DNA from: an uncultured Oscillospiraceae bacterium
GTDB lineage: Bacteria > Bacillota > Clostridia > Oscillospirales > Oscillospiraceae
DNA: 64,000 nucleotides
Assembly: GCA_934597535.1 (NCBI GenBank)
Contig: CAKTRT010000002.1
Location: 15,381-79,380, forward strand
Direction of reading: 5' to 3'
In this document: one piece after another, positions 8,247-15,662 of the stretch
Layout of the letters: every line of letters begins with the position of its first letter
How positions within the stretch are numbered: position 1 is the stretch's first letter
Position numbers and translations under genes: made by a program
The notes under the pieces: generated by a model
Databases searched by the model: none
The model's input: only the letters and a program-made list of their open reading frames with translations
Told to the model about the DNA's origin: nothing

Positions 8247-8286
8247 GAAAAATATGTTGAAATATGATTTTTCTTGACTTAACTTT
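8234..8286. terminator. 20-bp perfect hairpin, terminator of the SWIM gene
   Basis: AAAGTTAAGTCAAGAAAAAT (8234-8253) pairs perfectly with 8267-8286 around a 13-nt loop. It lies just 3' of the - strand SWIM-protein gene and 5' of the AAA+ gene, and ends in an A/T-rich tract. Confidence 0.65.
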
Positions 8287-8298
8287 TGTTTGGTTGGT

Positions 8299-8595
8299 TC
8301 ATTTGTTCTCCAGTTCCGACAGCCGGATTGTATCCCTCTCGACCATATCATACATCATGGCAGCCAGATGGACGCACAAGCTACCAGCACCGCAGGTGCA
8401 GAACATATCATCAATGGTATGATCCTCGTTGAGATTAATCTCTGTGAAAATGGTTTCACCACCACCATTGAACTGGCCGTCAAATTCCAGTGTAGAGCTG
8501 GGAAGGACCCGGAAAGGCTGGATCTCGTGATGATACCGTTTGACATACGCCAGGTCTTCGGGTGAAATCTGCTGCAAGTACTTGTTGATCGTCAT
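8299..8595 (-). CDS. Small SWIM-type zinc-finger protein (98 aa)
   Basis: A 98-residue protein whose only recognisable feature is Cys66-x-Cys68-x5-Cys74-x-His76 (MFCTCGAGSLCVHLAAMMYD), the CxCxnCxH pattern of SWIM zinc fingers, which bind DNA or protein. The preceding part is rich in predicted beta-strand. A GGAGG lies 8 nt before the ATG. It starts 15 nt after the end of the tyrosine integrase gene and is probably co-transcribed with it, so a role in controlling recombination is possible. That role is inferred only from position. Confidence 0.65.
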   Translation of the reverse strand: MTINKYLQQISPEDLAYVKRYHHEIQPFRVLPSSTLEFDGQFNGGGETIFTEINLNEDHTIDDMFCTCGAGSLCVHLAAMMYDMVERDTIRLSELENK

Positions 8596-8610
8596 ATGTC
8601 ATTCCTCCAA

Positions 8611-9735
8611 TTAAATTTTTTTCAGCGTCTCTGCGCTGGCCCATTTGGTTTCATATTCCAGATGGGCATACAGGTCCGCTGTGGTTTCCAAGGTGCTGTG
8701 TCCCAGCCATTGCTGTACTTCAATCAACGGAACGCGATTTTGAATCAGAACAGAGGCGCAGGTATGTCTCAAATCGTGCAGACGGATCTCCCGCAGGTCA
8801 TTGTCCCGTAAAAACTGTTTGAAGCACTGGGTGAAATAGTTGGGTGCAACAGGCTCCCCTTCCCGATTCAGGCAGACATATGCATCGGCAGGGGCTGGAG
8901 CTTCTCCGTAGCGAACCGTCTTCAAATTGTAAAGCAAGGTCCACACTGTCTCCGGTATTGGAAGCGTCCGATAGCTGGATTTTCGTTTCAGGATATCCCG
9001 TTCTATGACAGCATCTGTTCCATCAGAATCGCCATAGATGCGGGTGTGCTGGATCGTAATGGTCTTGTTTTCAAAATCCACACTTCCCCACTGCAACCCC
9101 AGGACTTCGCTTCGGCGCAGCCCATAGAACACAGACAAGACAACCGGCACGTACATCCAATGCCCACGCAGCTTGTCCAGCAGCTGGTTCACTTCACTGG
9201 CAGCGTAATGGGCCGGCAAATACTTTTGTTTCTGCGGCCGCTCTGCGATTTCGGCCACATTGCGGTCTACCAGGTCCAGCCGGACAGCATCTTTCAGCGC
9301 CTTATGGATATTGGCATGGTGATGAATGGCGGTGTTGGGCGATACTCCTTGTTCTTGCAAGTAGGCATAGTACTCTTCTAGGTCTATGGCACGCAGACCA
9401 CGCAAAGGAATACCCCGCTCCCGAAAATACGGGCAAATACTGTTTTCGATCACATATTTATAATTGCGGTAAGTGGTAGGGGAAACCTTGCCTTTCATCC
9501 TGGCAAGCCATTGCAGCATATAGTCTGCGAAAAGAGGGCCGGAAGGGCCTGGCTTACCATAAATGTCCGTATACTGCTGTCTGGCCTGCAGGAGCATATC
9601 CTCGGCGCGCCGTTTATTGCCCTGGACGGTTAGATGCGTCGCGATCCACTTAGGGGCCCGTTTTCCTGTCTCGTCATGCAGATTCAAAACGATGTACCAG
9701 TTCCCTTTCTTCTGCTGTAAATGCCCAGACACCAT
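8611..9735 (-). CDS. Tyrosine recombinase/phage integrase
   Basis: A 374-residue site-specific tyrosine recombinase. An N-terminal AP2-like arm (about 1-55) precedes a SAM-like core-binding domain (about 60-145) and the catalytic domain. The active-site set is complete: GLRRSEVLGL, HDLRHTCAS, WLGHSTLETTADLYAHL (Arg, His-x-x-Arg, His, Tyr). The start is set at the ATG at 9735, 7 nt after AAAGGAGAG; an in-frame ATG upstream at 9759 has no RBS. A tRNA-Leu-like fragment lies 130 bp upstream, the kind of target such enzymes use. The enclosing element already has a serine recombinase, so this looks like part of an older nested element. Confidence 0.92.
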   Translation of the reverse strand: MVSGHLQQKKGNWYIVLNLHDETGKRAPKWIATHLTVQGNKRRAEDMLLQARQQYTDIYGKPGPSGPLFADYMLQWLARMKGKVSPTTYRNYKYVIENSICPYFRERGIPLRGLRAIDLEEYYAYLQEQGVSPNTAIHHHANIHKALKDAVRLDLVDRNVAEIAERPQKQKYLPAHYAASEVNQLLDKLRGHWMYVPVVLSVFYGLRRSEVLGLQWGSVDFENKTITIQHTRIYGDSDGTDAVIERDILKRKSSYRTLPIPETVWTLLYNLKTVRYGEAPAPADAYVCLNREGEPVAPNYFTQCFKQFLRDNDLREIRLHDLRHTCASVLIQNRVPLIEVQQWLGHSTLETTADLYAHLEYETKWASAETLKKI

Positions 9736-9861
9736 GATGGCACTCTCCTTTCTTTGCATCCGTTTTATTTCTCTGCGCCAGAATTATTTCTGTTTGACTG
9801 ACTGCCTACCGTGCTGTAAAATACCGCCACAACCACACCCTGCGCGGTCGCTTTTTTCGGA

Positions 9862-9930
9862 ACGTTAAACGCACCGGACTCAAAATCCGACGCGAGCGTT
9901 ACCATATGGGTTCGAATCCCACCACCGATA
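9862..9930 (+). other. tRNA-Leu(CAA)-like 3' fragment, probable old attachment site
   Basis: The sequence has an anticodon arm CCGGA-CTCAAAA-TCCG with anticodon CAA (9881-9883), a short variable arm ACGC-GA-GCGT and a T arm TGGG-TTCGAAT-CCCA, as in tRNA-Leu. The 5' acceptor strand and D arm cannot be found, so it is not a functional gene. Together with the adjacent integrase, it is best explained as an attachment-site remnant. Confidence 0.55.
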
Positions 9931-10045
9931 CTGTGGTGACTATGGACAGACTCCCATTTTGATTTGTCAACTCGTTACAATCTGTATCGGGTTGTTTTTT
10001 TTATTGAGCAGTTACGCCTTACTTCAAATAGCTTGTCCTGTAAAA

Positions 10046-10064
10046 GTGTCCTATTGGTGCCATG
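10046..10064 (+). repeat. Secondary att-like sequence inside the right end
   Basis: GTGTCCTATTGGTGCCATG closely resembles the true right end, where GTGTCCTAATGGTGC (10131-10145) is followed by CATG at 10151. The left end has the matching AGGACACTTTT. It may be an accessory recombinase site or a scar of an earlier insertion. Confidence 0.5.
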
Positions 10065-10130
10065 ACAGGTGCTGGAACCATCGTATTTTCGTCCCCGCAA
10101 AGCCTTGCAAATACTGACTTTTTTCGCAGG

Positions 10131-10154
10131 GTGTCCTAATGGTGCTGTGCCATG
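10131..10154 (+). other. Right attachment site (attR-like)
   Basis: GTGTCCTAAT (10131-10140) is the inverse of the left-end box. It is followed after 10 nt by the crossover CATG (10151-10154), beyond which host coding sequence resumes. Confidence 0.75.
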
Positions 10155-10459
10155 CGGGCTGGTGCCGTCCACGATGGCGGCGTTCCGGTCCAAAAAGATC
10201 GCGCCGTCGAGCGAATCGGGGTCGCCCGAGCAGTTGATGTACACGACGCGCTCGCCCGCGCGCTCCATCGCCGCGCCCACGCGGCGCATGAAGGTCGACT
10301 TCCCGCAGCCCGGACCGCCCTTTAAGATCATCAGATCGTCGAGCCGGCCGCCTAAAAGCTGATCGTAGAGCGAGAAAAAGCCCTCTTCGCTGTTCGCGCC
10401 GAGGAAAAAGTACAGCGGTTTCATTTCAAATCCCTCCCAAAATAAAGCGTCTCTGTCTC

Positions 10460-10467
10460 AGCGTATG
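10460..10467 (-). promoter_or_regulatory. Possible sporulation-type -10 element of the split ATPase gene
   Basis: CATACGCT on the - strand, 36 nt before the ATG, resembles the sigma-E/sigma-K -10 (CATAnnnT). It lies at almost the same distance as CATAGAGT before spoIIIAA. No convincing -35 is seen, so this is only suggestive. Confidence 0.3.
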
Positions 10468-10525
10468 CGACCTGTTCTGTCCATGCGCACGGGCCTGCAC
10501 AGAGAAAAGATTTTTCTTCGACGGG

Positions 10526-10554
10526 TTTACTTTTCCGCGCAAACCGATTATGAT
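10526..10554 (+). promoter_or_regulatory. Sigma-A promoter of selA-selB
   Basis: TTTACT (10526-10531), 17-nt spacer, TATGAT (10549-10554), 44 nt before the selA ATG, which has AAAGGAG ahead. Confidence 0.6.
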
Positions 10555-10598
10555 GATAAAGCATGATGTTAACCTGACCGGCAAAGGAGTATAAAGCG

Positions 10599-11978
10599 AT
10601 GGACAATGACCTCCTGCGCGCCATCCCCGGGGTGGATGAGCTGATGCGCCATCCCCTGTTGTGCAGCACATGTGCAGGGATCCCTGCGCCCGTGCTGACC
10701 GATGCCGTGCGCGCGGAGCTGGATGCGCTGCGCGCGCAGATCCGCAGCGGAGCGGCCACGGTGCTTCCGGATGATGAGACGCTCTGCAGGCGCGCGGCAG
10801 CGCGCGCAGAGCGCGCAAGACTTCTGTCACTGCGCGGTGTGATCAATGCGACCGGCGTTGTGCTGCATACCAATCTTGGCCGCGCCTGCCTGAGCGAACG
10901 CGCGGCCGCCGCTGCAGCCGAGACTGCACGGGAATATTCCACACTTGAATACGATCTTTCCACCGGAGGGCGCGGAGCGCGCGGCCGCCATATCGAGCCG
11001 CTGCTCTGCCGGCTCACGGGTGCAGAGAGCGCCATGGTCGTGAATAACAATGCCGCTGCGGTGCTGTTGATCCTTACCGCGCTTGCTTCCGGCGGTGAAG
11101 TGATCACCTCACGTGGGGAGCTTGTGGAGATCGGAGGATCATTCCGCATACCGGAGATCATGGAGGCCTGCGGTGCGGCGCTGCACGAGGTGGGCGCTAC
11201 GAACAAAACGCACCTTTCTGATTATGAGCGCGCCATCAACGATTCGACCCGCGCTCTGATGAAGGTCCACACCAGCAATTTCCGTATCCTCGGATTTACG
11301 GAATCGGTGAGCCGCGCGGAGCTTGTCTCGCTGGCTCATACGCACGGGCTTCCGGTGATCGAGGATCTTGGCAGCGGTTCCCTTCTTCCGTTGGAGATGT
11401 TCGGCATCCGCGATGAACCGACCGTGCAGGCGTCTGTCCGCGCAGGGGTAGATGTGATCTCCTTTTCCGGCGATAAGCTGCTTGGCGGTCCGCAGGCAGG
11501 GATCATTCTGGGAAAGGCGCGATATATCGACCTGCTCCGTCGTCATCCGCTTGCACGCGCTATGCGCGTGGACAAGATGACGCTCGCGGCGCTGGAGGCG
11601 ACGCTGCGAGCTTATGCCGACGGCACTGCCGCAGCGGAGCTCCCGACACTGCAGATGCTTGCGCTGACGCAGGAAGAGCTGTGTGCGCGGGCAACGGAGC
11701 TTTGTGCGATGCTCACGTCGCAGGACATTGATGCCGCCGTTGTTACCGCGGAGGATCCGGTTGGCGGCGGCAGCGTTCCCGTTCAGATGCTGCCCTCTTA
11801 TGCGGTTGCCGTTCTGCCTCACCGCTGCAGTGTGGACACGCTGGAAACGCGCCTGCGCGGGTGGAAAACGCCCATTGTCGTCCGCATTGCGCACGACCGT
11901 GTGCAGCTTGGCGTGCGTACATTGCAGCGCGGACAGTTTGCCGCGCTGTGCGAGGCGCTTGCAGAAACCGCGCGATGA
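10599..11978 (+). CDS. selA: L-seryl-tRNA(Sec) selenium transferase
   Basis: A 459-residue PLP enzyme that converts Ser-tRNA(Sec) to Sec-tRNA(Sec) using selenophosphate. The N-terminal tRNA-binding region (LLRAIPGVDELM) is followed by INATGVVLHTNLGRACLS (about 84-101) and by SFSGDKLLGGPQAG with the PLP lysine near 290. AAAGGAG precedes the ATG by 8 nt. The stop overlaps the selB start (ATGA), so the two are translationally coupled, and tRNA-Sec follows. No selD is present in the window, so selenophosphate supply must be encoded elsewhere. Confidence 0.96.
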   Translation: MDNDLLRAIPGVDELMRHPLLCSTCAGIPAPVLTDAVRAELDALRAQIRSGAATVLPDDETLCRRAAARAERARLLSLRGVINATGVVLHTNLGRACLSERAAAAAAETAREYSTLEYDLSTGGRGARGRHIEPLLCRLTGAESAMVVNNNAAAVLLILTALASGGEVITSRGELVEIGGSFRIPEIMEACGAALHEVGATNKTHLSDYERAINDSTRALMKVHTSNFRILGFTESVSRAELVSLAHTHGLPVIEDLGSGSLLPLEMFGIRDEPTVQASVRAGVDVISFSGDKLLGGPQAGIILGKARYIDLLRRHPLARAMRVDKMTLAALEATLRAYADGTAAAELPTLQMLALTQEELCARATELCAMLTSQDIDAAVVTAEDPVGGGSVPVQMLPSYAVAVLPHRCSVDTLETRLRGWKTPIVVRIAHDRVQLGVRTLQRGQFAALCEALAETAR

Positions 11979-13894
11979 AGCATATCATCATCGGAACGGC
12001 AGGGCACGTGGATCACGGCAAGACCCTGCTCGTCAAGGCACTGACAGGCATTGATACCGACCGCCTGGCAGAGGAAAAAAAGCGTGGGCTTACCATCGAG
12101 CTTGGCTTTGCACATCTTGATTGGCCGGACGGCACGCAGGCCGGCATTATCGATGTGCCCGGACACGAAAAATTTATCAGAAATATGCTTGCCGGCGCGG
12201 GCGGCATCGACCTTGCGATGCTCGTTGTCGCTGCGGATGAGGGCTTTATGCCGCAGACGGCCGAGCATCTTGACATTCTCACGCTGCTTGGGATCCGCGA
12301 CGGGCTGGTCGTTATCACAAAGACCGATATGGTCGATGCCGACTGGCTTGAAATGATGTTGGAAGAGACCCACAGGCGGGTAAAGGGCAGTTTTCTGGAA
12401 GGAAAGCCTGTTTTTTGCGTCTCCGCGCGCACCGGCGATGGCATCCCGGCGCTGCGCAACGCGCTGCATGCGCTTGCGGCGCGAGCGGAGGAAAAAAGCG
12501 TCCGCGCCGCATTCCGTCTGCCGGTGAACCGCGTGTTTTCCGTGGACGGTTTCGGCACGGTCGTCACCGGCACTCTTATCGAGGGCGTGATCCGCAGAGA
12601 CGATCCGGCAGAGCTTGCGCCCTCGGGGATTGCAGTGCGCGTTCGCGGTCTTCAGGTGCACGGAGCTGATGTTCCGGCCGCCTACGCCGGACAGCGCGTT
12701 GCCGTCAATCTTGCCGGCGTTAAAAAAACAGATATCCAGCGCGGAGAGAATGTGATCTGTCCCGGCAGCATCCGCTCTTCGCAGTTGCTGGATGTGCGTC
12801 TGCGCTGCCTTGCCGATGCTCACCGTACCATCCGCAGCGGCTCACAGGTCCATCTTTATCATGGCGCGTCCGTGCATCTGGCGCGGGTCGTATTGTTGGA
12901 GCAGGACGAGCTTTATCCGGGCGAAAGCGGCTATGCCCAGCTCCGGCTCACAGAGCCGGTCGCGGCCAAAAACGGCGACCGGTTTGTGATCCGCTTTTAT
13001 TCCCCGCTCGAAACGATCGGCGGCGGGATCGTCTTAAACGACGCGCCAGCGCGCCACAAGCGCCGCGACGAAGCGGTGCTCGCAGCACTCCGGATCCGCG
13101 AGAGCGGTTCGGATGCAGAACGGATCTTACAGGCTCTGTCGGAATTTGGCAGCCGGCTTCCCGACGCCGCGCAGCTTGCGGCAAGGCTCGGGATCGACGC
13201 CGACACGCTCGTTCCGCAGCTGGAGACGCTGCTTGCTGCAGGACATGTGCTCGAGCCGCTTTGCGGGAAATATCTTTCCTCCGCTGCACTTGACATGCTC
13301 TGGGATCGCTGCCATGCGCTGCTTGCGGCTTACCATGCCCGATATCCGCTCCGCGCCGGCATGCAGGCCGTCGAGCTGAAGCAAAGGCTGTTCCCTTCTT
13401 CCGATCCTGCAGCCGCTGATGCGCTGCTTGCCGCGCTTTGCCGCGAGGGACGCATCAAAGCGCAGGCTGGCTGCTATGCGCTTGCGGACTTTTCTGTGCG
13501 CTACACCAAGCGTCAGGCCGATATCCGGACAGAAGTGCTGGAGCTTTACCGCAAGGCGGGATATGAAGCGCCCGCCGTGCGAGAGGTGCTCGCGTGCTTT
13601 GCGCCAAAAGATCTTCCGGATGTGCGGCAGGTGCTTGAAAGCGCGGCTGCCGACGGGGATCTGATCCTGATCGGGCCGGAGCTTTACTGGCACCGCGATA
13701 TCTACCGTATGGCCTGCGGCGTGCTGAAGGCACATTTTGTCTCGCACGAGACACTTGCTCTTGGCGAAATGCGCGATCTGCTGGGAACCTCACGCAGGAA
13801 TGCGCTTGCTATATTGGAATACTGTGACCGCAACCGCATTACCCGCCGGGATGATGATGTGCGCCGTCCCGGCCCAAATATCGTGCGCCTGTAG
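11975..13894 (+). CDS. selB: Selenocysteine-specific translation elongation factor
   Basis: A 639-residue EF-Tu-like GTPase that delivers Sec-tRNA to in-frame UGA codons marked by a SECIS hairpin. Motifs: [11 protein letters not shown] (7-17), [13 protein letters not shown]. Beta-barrel domains run to about 340, and the C-terminal half holds the winged-helix repeats that bind SECIS RNA. The start is the ATG overlapping the selA stop; the longer frame from 11861 runs inside selA and is rejected. tRNA-Sec begins 24 nt after the stop. Confidence 0.96.
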   Translation: MKHIIIGTAGHVDHGKTLLVKALTGIDTDRLAEEKKRGLTIELGFAHLDWPDGTQAGIIDVPGHEKFIRNMLAGAGGIDLAMLVVAADEGFMPQTAEHLDILTLLGIRDGLVVITKTDMVDADWLEMMLEETHRRVKGSFLEGKPVFCVSARTGDGIPALRNALHALAARAEEKSVRAAFRLPVNRVFSVDGFGTVVTGTLIEGVIRRDDPAELAPSGIAVRVRGLQVHGADVPAAYAGQRVAVNLAGVKKTDIQRGENVICPGSIRSSQLLDVRLRCLADAHRTIRSGSQVHLYHGASVHLARVVLLEQDELYPGESGYAQLRLTEPVAAKNGDRFVIRFYSPLETIGGGIVLNDAPARHKRRDEAVLAALRIRESGSDAERILQALSEFGSRLPDAAQLAARLGIDADTLVPQLETLLAAGHVLEPLCGKYLSSAALDMLWDRCHALLAAYHARYPLRAGMQAVELKQRLFPSSDPAAADALLAALCREGRIKAQAGCYALADFSVRYTKRQADIRTEVLELYRKAGYEAPAVREVLACFAPKDLPDVRQVLESAAADGDLILIGPELYWHRDIYRMACGVLKAHFVSHETLALGEMRDLLGTSRRNALAILEYCDRNRITRRDDDVRRPGPNIVRL

Positions 13895-13918
13895 GTTCTG
13901 TGATGATCTTCTCTGCAT

Positions 13919-14016
13919 GGGGGTGGATGAGCGCTGGTGTGCTCCCCGGTCTTCAAAACCGGCTGTGGGAGGTCAGAAGCCTCCCGGATGGGTTCGATTC
14001 CCATGCACTCCCGCCA
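13919..14016 (+). tRNA. selC: tRNA-Sec (anticodon TCA)
   Basis: A 98-nt tRNA with the selenocysteine hallmarks: a 6-bp D stem (GAGCGC/GTGCTC), anticodon arm CCGGT-CTTCAAA-ACCGG with TCA at 13953-13955, a long variable arm, T arm ATGGG-TTCGATT-CCCAT, discriminator G and encoded CCA (14014-14016). The acceptor stem is the extended bacterial form with a G-U pair and a G-G mismatch at its eighth position. It is co-directional with selA and selB. Confidence 0.95.
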
Positions 14017-14061
14017 AAGGCGGTGGAAAACAGTTCAGGCTGTTTTTCACCGCCTTTTCTT
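14017..14061 (+). terminator. Terminator of selA-selB-tRNA-Sec
   Basis: AAAGGCGGTG-AAAACAG pairs with CTGTTTTT-CACCGCCTTTT immediately after the tRNA CCA end, followed by a T-rich tract. Confidence 0.8.
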
Positions 14062-14098
14062 TGATTTCCTGAGTTGATAGAGAAAGGCGGATACGCTG

Positions 14099-14134
14099 AA
14101 AAGGAACCGGTTTCAAAAACCGGTTCCTTTTTTA
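14099..14134. terminator. Bidirectional terminator between tRNA-Sec and spoIVA
   Basis: AAAGGAACCGGTTT pairs with AAACCGGTTCCTTT; A and T runs allow termination on both strands. It serves the - strand spoIVA gene, which ends 29 nt away. Confidence 0.8.
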
Positions 14135-14162
14135 TCATATTTGGGCAGAAGTTCTTTATCCT

Positions 14163-15644
14163 TTACAGGATGATACAGATCAGGCCGCCGGTGCCCTCGT
14201 TGATGATGCGCTCAAGCGTCTGGCGCAGCTTGACGCGCGCGTCATCCGGCATATGCTTGAGCTTTGCCTGCAGATCCTCGTTCACGATCTCATGGAAACT
14301 GCGGCCAAAGATGTTGGACTGCCAGATCTTTGTCGTATCGCCCTCGAACTCCTGCAGAATATAGTTGACCATATCCTCGCTCTGCTTTTCGTTTCCTACG
14401 ATGGGCGAGACCGTCGTTTCGATATCTGCGCGGATGATGTGCAGGCTTGGCGCGCTGGCTTTGAGCTGCACGCCGTAACGTCCGCCCTGCTTCATGATCT
14501 CCGGTTCCTCCAGATTCAGCTCATCCACCGTCGGTACAACAATACCGTAGCCGCTCTCTCGCGCGTCGTGAATGGCCTGTGCGACCTTGTCATACTCAGC
14601 CTTGACGGTGGAAAGCTCGGTCAGCAGACTCATCAGATCGCCGTCGTCCTTGACGGCAAAGCCCGACTGCTCGCTCAGCGTCTGATAAAACAGCGTGCGC
14701 GGCAGCTTCAGCTCCGCCGCAGCAATGCCGGTGCCGAGCTGGATGGAAACGATCTTTGCTCCGCTGATGCCATCGCAGACACCGAGCGATGCAATGCAGG
14801 GCTGCACCTCGCGGATGCAGCGCAGATGCTCCGTGCGCTCACGGATAGCCTGATACAGGCCGCTTTTGATCGGATGGTCGGCGCTCAGCGCCTCGACCCA
14901 CGGCGGGATATTGAGATCCAGTTCGCAGAGCGGGAACTCGTAGAGGATGGCCTTGAGGATCTTCCCTACTGCCGCGTCGTCGAGCAGCAGGCAGTTAACG
15001 GGCAGACAGGTCACGCCATACCGTGAAGCAATATCCCTTGCCATGGACTGCACACGTTCGCTTTCCGGATCCACAGCATTGAGAAGGACAAGAAACGGCT
15101 TGCCGATCTCCTGCAGCTCACGGATCACGCGGCCCTCAGCTTCAATATAATCCTCGCGGGGGATATCGGTGATGCTGCCGTCGGTCGTGACGACCACACC
15201 GATGGTCGAATGCTCGCGGATCACCCGCGTGGTGCCAAGCTCCGCCGCTTCGCTCATCGGGATCTCGTGGTCGAGCCACGGCGTCGTCACCATGCGCACG
15301 CTTTCGCCTTCCATCTGTCCGGTCGCGCCGGGGATCATATAGCCCACACAGTCGATGAGCCGCACCGAGCAGCTGCTGCCCTCATCGAGCGCGATATCCA
15401 CCGCTTCCTCCGGCACGAACTTCGGCTCCGCCGTCATGACCATGCGCCCGCTGCCGCTCTGCGGCAGCTCATCCTTGGCGCGCTCGCGGCGGTAGACATT
15501 GTCAATGTTCGGCAGGACCTGCGTTTCCATAAAGCGCTTGATAAAGGTCGATTTGCCTGCGCGCACGGGGCCGACCACGCCGATGTAGATGTCCCCTGCC
15601 GTGCGGGTGGAGATGTCCTGATAGATCTCGGTATTTATACTCAT
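14163..15644 (-). CDS. spoIVA: Stage IV sporulation protein A (coat morphogenetic ATPase)
   Basis: A 493-residue cytoskeletal ATPase that polymerises around the forespore and forms the base of the coat. The N-terminal GTPase-like domain has Walker A GPVRAGKST (24-32) and IDCVGYMIPGA. The C-terminal part carries the family end KLRQTLERIINEGTGGLICIIL. Length equals that of B. subtilis SpoIVA (about 492). A GGAGG precedes the ATG. It is last in the cluster with spoVM and sipL, its two known partners, and would be expressed in the mother cell. Confidence 0.97.
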   Translation of the reverse strand: MSINTEIYQDISTRTAGDIYIGVVGPVRAGKSTFIKRFMETQVLPNIDNVYRRERAKDELPQSGSGRMVMTAEPKFVPEEAVDIALDEGSSCSVRLIDCVGYMIPGATGQMEGESVRMVTTPWLDHEIPMSEAAELGTTRVIREHSTIGVVVTTDGSITDIPREDYIEAEGRVIRELQEIGKPFLVLLNAVDPESERVQSMARDIASRYGVTCLPVNCLLLDDAAVGKILKAILYEFPLCELDLNIPPWVEALSADHPIKSGLYQAIRERTEHLRCIREVQPCIASLGVCDGISGAKIVSIQLGTGIAAAELKLPRTLFYQTLSEQSGFAVKDDGDLMSLLTELSTVKAEYDKVAQAIHDARESGYGIVVPTVDELNLEEPEIMKQGGRYGVQLKASAPSLHIIRADIETTVSPIVGNEKQSEDMVNYILQEFEGDTTKIWQSNIFGRSFHEIVNEDLQAKLKHMPDDARVKLRQTLERIINEGTGGLICIIL

Positions 15645-15662
15645 AGTCTGTTTCCTCCGTTC

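Larger units (their letters stand above)
1022..10151. mobile_element. 9.13 kb serine-recombinase element inserted in an ATPase gene
   Basis: Both borders lie at a CATG (1021-1024 and 10151-10154). Deleting one copy plus the interior rejoins host codons as ...GGC ACC AGC CCG CAT | GTG CTC GAG CCG..., a continuous PRK06851-type reading frame. The ends carry inverted ATTAGGACAC boxes 10-11 nt from the CATG. The large serine recombinase is the first gene inside the left end. Cargo: AAA15 ATPase, metallo-beta-lactamase module, AAA+/DUF4143 protein, SWIM protein, tyrosine integrase and tRNA-Leu-like fragment. Base composition is visibly more AT-rich than the host, most strongly at 2700-4600. Confidence 0.87.
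9975..10424 (-). pseudogene. N-terminal fragment of the split P-loop ATPase
   Basis: The first 91 codons (10152-10424) are host sequence: FFLGANSEEGFFSLYDQL, the intact Walker A LKGGPGCGKST (about 34-44) and IVDGTSPH at the break. The following 58 codons to the stop at 9975 are element-derived and unrelated. GGGAGGG precedes the ATG at 10424. As it stands the product would be a truncated nucleotide-binding domain. After precise excision, the joined gene would encode 355 residues, a normal family length. It is divergent from selA. Confidence 0.85.

Noticed and set aside
9862-9930. Functional tRNA-Leu gene
   Set aside because: The 5' acceptor strand and D arm are missing and the T stem has a mismatch, so it is only a 3' fragment.
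11861-11974. N-terminal extension of selB
   Set aside because: It lies inside selA in another frame; the overlapping ATGA and the first residues [16 protein letters not shown] set the start at 11975.
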